Positions 58,520-64,000 of a DNA stretch of 64,000 bases are shown one piece after another; the first letter of the stretch is position 1; every line of letters starts with the position of its first letter. The notes under the pieces are model-generated. The model ran no database searches, was not told the DNA's origin, and saw only the letters and a program-made list of their open reading frames with translations. The translations under genes and the position numbers were made by a program. The DNA lies in the NCBI RefSeq assembly GCF_033115175.1, contig NC_084827.1:175833401-175897400 (forward strand), written 5' to 3'. This DNA is from Lepus europaeus (taxonomy: Eukaryota; Chordata; Mammalia; Lagomorpha; Leporidae).

Positions 58520-60397
58520 GTAAGCTGGTGTCCTGGGTGGGCTGGGCCCGGGAGCCCGACGTCCCGGTGCCGGAGGGCCGAGGCTCCGCTGGCCCCTCGC
58601 CCTGGGGCGGCTCCACTGCTCGCGTGCTGGACGTCCAGGCTCTGACTCCCGCGAGGGCCCGCGGCGGCCGCCTGGGCGTCCCAAGGGCAGGCCCGGCTGC
58701 TCCCCGCGGGTCCTCCCTGAGCTCCGCGGCAGGTGGCCCGATTTGAAGCGGGCCAGCGCCTGCTTCAGTGTCCATCAGCTGCCCAGGCGTCCCCGTGATC
58801 TGTGCACAGGCGGGGTGCAAGCCCCGCAGCCGTCCCCTAACCCGGCCACCCGGGGGCCTCTCGCCCGGCTAGTGTGCCCGCGAGGGAGCTGCCATTGCCG
58901 GCCTCCCGCGGGGCTGACCAGGTTCCTACGTGTCTGCGTGAACAGGTGTGGCGGCATCAGTGAGACCGGCATCCCAGGTGGTTGCGGTGCGGTCCGGCTT
59001 TGCCGGGGGTGAATGGCAGCTGGCGCTCTGCCGCCCAGCACCTGCTGTGGGGGCTGGAAGAGGAGACTGCAAGTGCCGGGTGCCCCTCGGGTTTGCCGGG
59101 GGAAGATTGCGGGAGGCATTCTGCACGTGCAGCAAGGCCCCGAGGCCGCCACACGCATTAGGATACAAAGAGAAAGTGCTGTAATTGCTAAGAGTGCCGG
59201 GGGAATAGAGTACCCGATGGTGGCACATATGCAGGGACAGTTGGTCACAGCAGAATCCAAACTGCTCACAGGGGACTTCTCGAAGAAAGAGACATTTATT
59301 TATTAAGTGTGGGGGTGGCTGGGCAAAGGAAGAGCGGGAGAATGTTCCAGGCAGCGACAGTGGTGCACAGTGGTCCCAAGGTTGGAAGGGGCTCAGGTCC
59401 TTAAAAACAAAGTGTTTTCTTTTGACCTGTTATTCCAGGGCCTTCAAAAAAAATTTCTGTTCCCTCCGTTTGGGCTTTATTTCTTCTCCCAATGTCTTGG
59501 GTGCCAGTGTTGCCGACCAGACCCTGTGCTAGGTTCTGGGGACACAAAATGGAAACAGCCCTCTGTCTGTAAGCAGGGTTGTAACTGAAGCAGTGGGAGC
59601 AGAGTAGGGTGCAGAGGTCCCCAGGGGAGACAGAATGGCCTTGGGGGAGGCTCCTGGAAGGCTTCCTGAGGGAGGTGAGGTGTGCACTAAGTTTGGTTTG
59701 AATGCTGAGTCGGGTTCGCTGGGGAGGTGGGGAGAGCTGAGAACGGGAGGGGCGGGGGCGCAGGCCTGCTGGGAGGGCTCGGGGCTGGTGGTTGGTGCAG
59801 ACAGGCTGGCCAGGTGGGCGTTCCCAAGCAGCAGCTGTCCGTCCCTTGCTTGTGTGATGTCCATCACATCTGGAGCAGTGTGCGCCCCAGGCCAGGCACT
59901 GGGAGCGCCAAGGGAACGGGTCCTCGCTGGAGTCCACGTCCTGGCGTGGGGAGCCCCAGCCGGGGGAGACACATGACTGAAGGGGCCTTTACACCTGCTG
60001 GTGGTCTGTGCAGCGCAGGGCTCGGGGCGGGCAGGGCCAGTCTCCCCGGGGAAGTGGCTTTAGGATTTGGGTGACTGCAGGTTCAGCGGAGCGCCAGCGA
60101 TGTCTAGTGATGTCCACCGTGGTGGCCAGTGCGGCTGGGTCTCTAGGACAGATGGCAGAGTGAGGACCCCAAGCTGTGCTGGGCTCTGAGAACTGGGCTG
60201 TGGGCGTCTGGCCTTCACCTAGGAGGTGATGGCGCCGCAGGGGGGTCCCTGCAGTGGGGGAAGGGACAGTCCCTGAGAGTGTGGGGAGCATTGACCGGGA
60301 GGTGGGCAGATCACGCCCCAGGGCCGCCGGACGAGACGAGGGCAGTGAGGCAGAGGGAGCGGGTGGCGGGAAGTTACCAGTTTTTTCAGAAGTTTAT

Positions 60398-60800
60398 TTT
60401 CTGGGGCTGATGTTGTGTCACATAATGAGTGCGGGTTCAGGTCCCAGCTGCTCCTCTTCCCATCCAGCTCCCTGCTAATGTGCCAGGGAAAGCAACAGAA
60501 GATGGCACAAGTGCTAAGACCCCGGCACCCACGTGGGAGACCAGGATGGAGTTCCAGGCTCCTGGCTTCCTCCTGGCCCAGTCCTGGCTGTTGTGGCTGC
60601 TTGGGGGAGTGAACCAGCAGATGCGTGATCTCTCTCTCTCTCTGTCTCTCTCTCCCCCTCTTCTCTCTCTCTCTCTCCCCCTCTCTCGCTCTCTCCTTCC
60701 CCCTGTGTGTGTTTCTCCCTTTTTCTCTCTCCCTCCCCATTTCTCTGTCTCTCTTTCTCATTCTATAACTCTGCCTTTCAAATAAATAAAATCTTTCTAA
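60398..60800 (+). repeat. CSINE with strongly expanded pyrimidine tract
   Basis: Body from 'ggggctgatgttgtgtcac'. The normally ~25-bp CT tract is expanded to about 135 bp (60627-60762) of CT, CCCCTCT and TTCTC units. Confidence 0.9.
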
Positions 60801-60811
60801 AAAGTTGATTT

Positions 60812-61085
60812 TCATTTTTATTTGAAAGCTGAGTGACAGAGCGAGATATCCGTCTTCCGTCTGCTGGTTTCCTCCTCAGATGCCTGCAGCAGCCGGGACT
60901 GGGCCAGGCTGAAGCTGGGAGCCAGGTTCTCAGTCTGGGTCTCCCGCATGGGTGCGAGGGCCCCAAGTGCTGGAGCCATCGCCTGCTACTCCCAGGCTGC
61001 ATGCTAGAAGCAGAGGTGGGACTGCTAGAAGCAGTGCCAGGCCCCGTGACGTGGGACGTGGGCGTGCCACACAGCCTTGTAACCT
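60812..61085 (-). repeat. CSINE, old
   Basis: 'atttgaaagctgagtgacag' to 'gggacgtgggcgtgccacac'. Confidence 0.75.
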
Positions 61086-61857
61086 GTCAGGATTCCTAAA
61101 ATTATCAATTGAATTAACCCCAGGCTAATCTGAATCAAACATAAGACAGGAAGCTTTGAGGCTGCAGCCTCGGGTGTTCAGAGAGCCAGGCGAGAAGCTG
61201 ACCGGTTCTCTGTTTTATCAGTGAAACCAGGCCCTCTGTGTCCGCGGCGTGCCTCGGCTCAGGGCCGGAGAATGGCATCGCTGCTTAGCCTCTGGACGTT
61301 TTCATCCCCCTGGGGCAGGGCAGCCGCGCAGTGGCCGCTCTGGGCGCCCCCGGGGCGGGGCAGGCAGGGAGAGCAGGGAGATTTGCTCTTGGCGTGGGCT
61401 GTTGCCTTTCCCAGTGCTGCTCTAATGACTTGCTGTGGACTCAGTGGCTCCAAGTGGGGCCCCCACCCCCACCCCGTTTATTCTGTTCTGGGGTAGAGGG
61501 CGGAAGTCGGAACAGGTCTCCCTGGGCTAGCAGCACGGTGTCGCCTGGGCGCCCTGGGGGGGACTCTGTGGTTCCCTATCTTTTCTAGTGTCTAGCTGCC
61601 CGCCATCCTCGGCTCATGCCCCTTTCTCCGTCTCCAGAGCCTGCAGTGGCCGGGAGTCCTTGTCACGTCCCGCCCGTCTCCTGCCACCCCCCAGGATTAG
61701 CAGGCCGCCGGATGATCCAGGCCGGTGCCCGTGTTGGAGCTCAGCTGCTGGATCAGGACACGGGCTTTGCGGGGGCCGATGTTCTACCCCCACGCCAGCC
61801 GCGGTGACTCCCAGGAGTTTGGAACTGAAGCTTTTGCCTGGTGTTTTTGTCCCGTAG

Positions 61858-61931
61858 AGACGTGCTGGGACCGGTCTACCATGGGCGATATTCTGGCTCA
61901 CGAGTCGGAATTACTCGGCATAGTGAAAGAG
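61858..61931 (+). CDS. ARMC9: ARMC9 first coding exon (start codon at 61881)
   Basis: ARMC9 is an armadillo-repeat protein of the basal body and ciliary tip; loss causes Joubert syndrome in humans. The acceptor gtttttgtcccgtag ends at 61857 and the donor gag|gtgagt starts at 61932. The exon has 23 bases of 5' UTR, then ATG at 61881 in a strong context (ACCATGG) and 17 codons, MGDILAHESELLGIVKE. This is identical to the conserved ARMC9 N-terminus as I remember it and begins the LisH dimerisation motif. It ends in phase 0. The remaining exons, including the armadillo repeats, lie beyond the window. The open frame upstream of 61858 is intronic and reading past 61931 is spurious. Confidence 0.93.
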
Positions 61932-62099
61932 GTGAGTGTGCTATGTCAGATGTCGGCACAGGAGAGACCCCAGGACTTGTGCTGCTACCTGCAGCCAGTC
62001 CTCCGCGCCCTGTGCCGTGTCTCCCCCCATTACACTGGGGCTGCCGTCTCTCTTCCGTGCGTTTTGTATTTTGTTTTTATAAGCTGGAATCTTTTTTTT

Positions 62100-62415
62100 T
62101 TTTTTTTTTTTTAAGATTTATTTGTTTGAAAGAGTTACACAGAGAGAGAAGGAGAGGCAAAGAGAAAGGTCTTCCATCCGCTGGTTCACTCCCCAACTGG
62201 CCGCAATGGCCAGAGCTGTGCCATTCTGAAGCCAGGAGCCAGGAGCTTCCTCCAGGTCTCCCACGTGGGTGTAGTCTTCCAAGCACTTGGGGCCATCTGC
62301 TGCTGCTTCCAGGGAGCTGGATGGGAAGTGGAGCAGCTGGAACTCGAACCGACACCCATATGGGATGCCGGCGTCGCAGGCAGCAGCTTTACCCAATAGC
62401 CACAAGCTGGCCTCA
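62100..62415 (-). repeat. CSINE
   Basis: T20 tract then 'aagatttatttgtttgaaag' to 'tagccacaagctggcctc'. Confidence 0.9.
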
Positions 62416-62434
62416 CTTAAAGCTTTTATTTATC

Positions 62435-62752
62435 TATTTATTTAGATTTATTTTATTTATTTGAAGGAGTTACAGAGAGAGAGAGGGAGGAAGAGAAAGA
62501 GGTCTTCTGTCCACTGACTCACTCCCCAGATGGCTGCAACGGCTGGAGCTGTTCCTATCTGAAGCCAGGAGCTTCTTCCGGGTCTCCCATGAGGAAGCAG
62601 GGGCCCAAGGACTTGGGGCCACCTTCTACTGCTTTCCCAGGCCATAGCAGCGAGCTGGATCTGAAGTGGAGTAGCCAAGACAGAACCTGTGCCAATATGG
62701 GATGCCAGCGGGCGGCAGCTTTACCCACTACACCACAATGTTGGTCCTTAGC
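62435..62752 (-). repeat. CSINE
   Basis: 'tttatttatttgaaggagtt' to 'ccacaatgttggtcc'. Confidence 0.9.
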
Positions 62753-63099
62753 GAAAGCTTTTAGAGTAGGACCCACGCCTTGGGCTGCTGGCACCAAGCG
62801 GTGGCCTGTTTACCATGTGATTGAACTGTTGGGCCTCCAGAGACATGGCAGCAGAGCGGGGCTGGGGCATTTGTGCATATGCTGGTGAATGAAATCCTAA
62901 AGCTGTCACAGCAGAGGGCTGAGGGCCAGGCCTGGGGACACGGCCACAGCCACAGAGCAGGCAGGCAGAGAGGTGCGACCAGCGTGGGCTGAGAAGGAGG
63001 GCAGAGAAAGGTGACCCGTGTGGCACTCACATTTCCAGAGGCGGGTGGCGGTGAGTGCCCCGCCAGAAGGGAGCTGGCAACACTGACTGTGGTTATTTA

Positions 63100-63302
63100 T
63101 TTTTGTTTTTTAAGTTTTATTTTCAAGAGGCAGAGAGAGAGAAACAGAGCCTCCCACTGCTGATTCACTCCTGAAATGTACATTATGGCTGGGGCCGACC
63201 TGGGACCAGAGTCAGGAGCCAGGGCCAGAGCTGTGACCTGAACCCAGGCACTCCAGCAGGGGACGTGGGCATCGTAAGCGCTGGGTTAAGCACCCGCTCC
63301 CT
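63100..63302 (-). repeat. CSINE, internally deleted
   Basis: 'ttcaagaggcagagagagag' to 'gctgggttaagcacccgctcc'. Confidence 0.7.
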
Positions 63303-63479
63303 GCTCCTCTGTTAGTGAGATGTCTTTTCCTGTTGGTAGTGGTCGGTATTATTTCTAACTCTGTGCCAGGTGATGAATTTCCAGGGACCAGGTAGACCAC
63401 AGCCATCAGGCCTTCTGTGGGTCACTCCTGCCTTTTTCAGACTTCTACTCGCAGTATTTTATTTTCTGTTATTTTATTT

Positions 63480-63745
63480 TTTATTTTTTTATGACATGTT
63501 TATTTATTTGAAAGTCTGAATCATAGAAAGAGGGAGGGACAGAGATCTTCCATCTGCTGGTTCCCTCCCCTGATGGCCCCAATAGCTGGAGCTGGGCCAG
63601 GCTGAAGCCGGGAGCCAGGAGCTTCATCACTGTCTCCCGCATGGGTGGCAGGGGCCCAGACACTCAGGCCATCAGTAGGGAACTGGATCTGGTGCCAGCA
63701 CTGCAGGCGGTGGCTTTACCCACGATGCCATAACACTGGCCCCGT
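63480..63745 (-). repeat. CSINE, internally deleted
   Basis: 'catgtttatttatttgaaag' to 'atgccataacactggcccc'; jumps from 'gggaactggatctgg' to 'tgccagcactgcagg'. Confidence 0.85.
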
Positions 63746-64000
63746 CTGTAATTTCTGCACTGATTAGTAAATTCTTAGGATCCTAAATTACTCCTCCCAA
63801 AAATGACAGTTCAATAACCTCATCATAAATTGGTGATAATATTTAGCTGGTACAGTTGTATCAAAGAAAGTATGTGTAGATGTTAAAGCAAAAAAGTTTC
63901 TATATGTGTCAATTCCTTTTGTTTAGTTATAATTGAACAAAAATATATTCATTAAAGATGTAGAACTTGATGTATTGATATATGTGTATATTGTAAAATG

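Larger units (their letters stand above)
58240..58740. promoter_or_regulatory. ARMC9: CpG island at the ARMC9 promoter
   Basis: Very high GC with abundant undepleted CG dinucleotides (for example 58310-58520), unlike the CpG-poor surroundings. It spans the proposed promoter, the first exon and the start of intron 1. Confidence 0.88.
58520..61857. other. ARMC9: ARMC9 intron 1
   Basis: GC-rich at its start. It contains the SINEs at 60398 and 60812; the rest is single copy. Confidence 0.55.
61932..64000. other. ARMC9: ARMC9 intron 2 (continues past the window)
   Basis: Contains four minus-strand SINEs. No further exon recognised; 63741-64000 is AT-rich single copy. Confidence 0.6.

Noticed and set aside
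58229..58820. 151- and 195-codon minus-strand frames at the CpG island
   Set aside because: Arg/Ala/Gly/Pro-rich low-complexity translation of CpG-island DNA. An antisense transcript is possible but not shown.
61841..62464. 207-codon frame overlapping the ARMC9 first coding exon
   Set aside because: Wrong frame; it continues into intron and SINE sequence. The real frame starts at 61881 and leaves at the donor 61931.

Overview
This is mammalian genomic DNA, almost certainly from a lagomorph and most probably rabbit (Oryctolagus). The window is packed with roughly 70 copies of the lagomorph tRNA-derived C-repeat (CSINE) on both strands. Many are young copies with intact A-tails and clear target-site duplications (TSDs). 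The genes have short exons, large introns and GT-AG splice sites. Nearly every open frame longer than 60 codons lies in a SINE or a GC-rich tandem repeat and is not a gene.

Positions 1 to about 33,440 are the 3' part of PSMD1 (26S proteasome non-ATPase subunit 1, Rpn2/S1) on the + strand. Eight consecutive terminal coding exons (8078-33268) can be placed to the base. Joined, they give an uninterrupted C-terminal frame of 325 residues: the last proteasome/cyclosome repeats, a Lys/Glu-rich insert, and the conserved acidic tail ending in YIDD. The first intron holds the most unusual object in the window (1600-2435, minus strand): an endogenous betaretrovirus-like LTR, a lysine-type primer-binding site, about 220 bp of leader, and then a complete tRNA-Lys(CTT). 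The whole unit is wedged into one older SINE. A second solitary LTR of a different family lies at 3265-3850.

Positions 33,440-58,400 are the intergenic gap. It becomes increasingly GC-rich and contains SINEs, an ancient MaLR-like LTR fragment, and a minisatellite of about 750 bp with 13-bp units (52,319-53,075) whose minus strand is a dense run of G-quadruplex motifs. I see no convincing gene here.

From about 58,250 a CpG island marks the start of ARMC9 (+ strand, ciliary base and tip protein with an N-terminal LisH domain). The promoter carries an inverted CCAAT box, an E-box and an RFX X-box-like palindrome. A non-coding first exon ends at 58,519. The first coding exon (61858-61931) encodes the first 17 residues, MGDILAHESELLGIVKE, and the gene continues beyond the window. 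The order PSMD1 then ARMC9, both in the same direction, matches the human 2q37.1 arrangement. Exon calls rest on recognising conserved protein sequence plus splice sites; SINE boundaries are by eye and good to about 10-20 bp unless a TSD is given.
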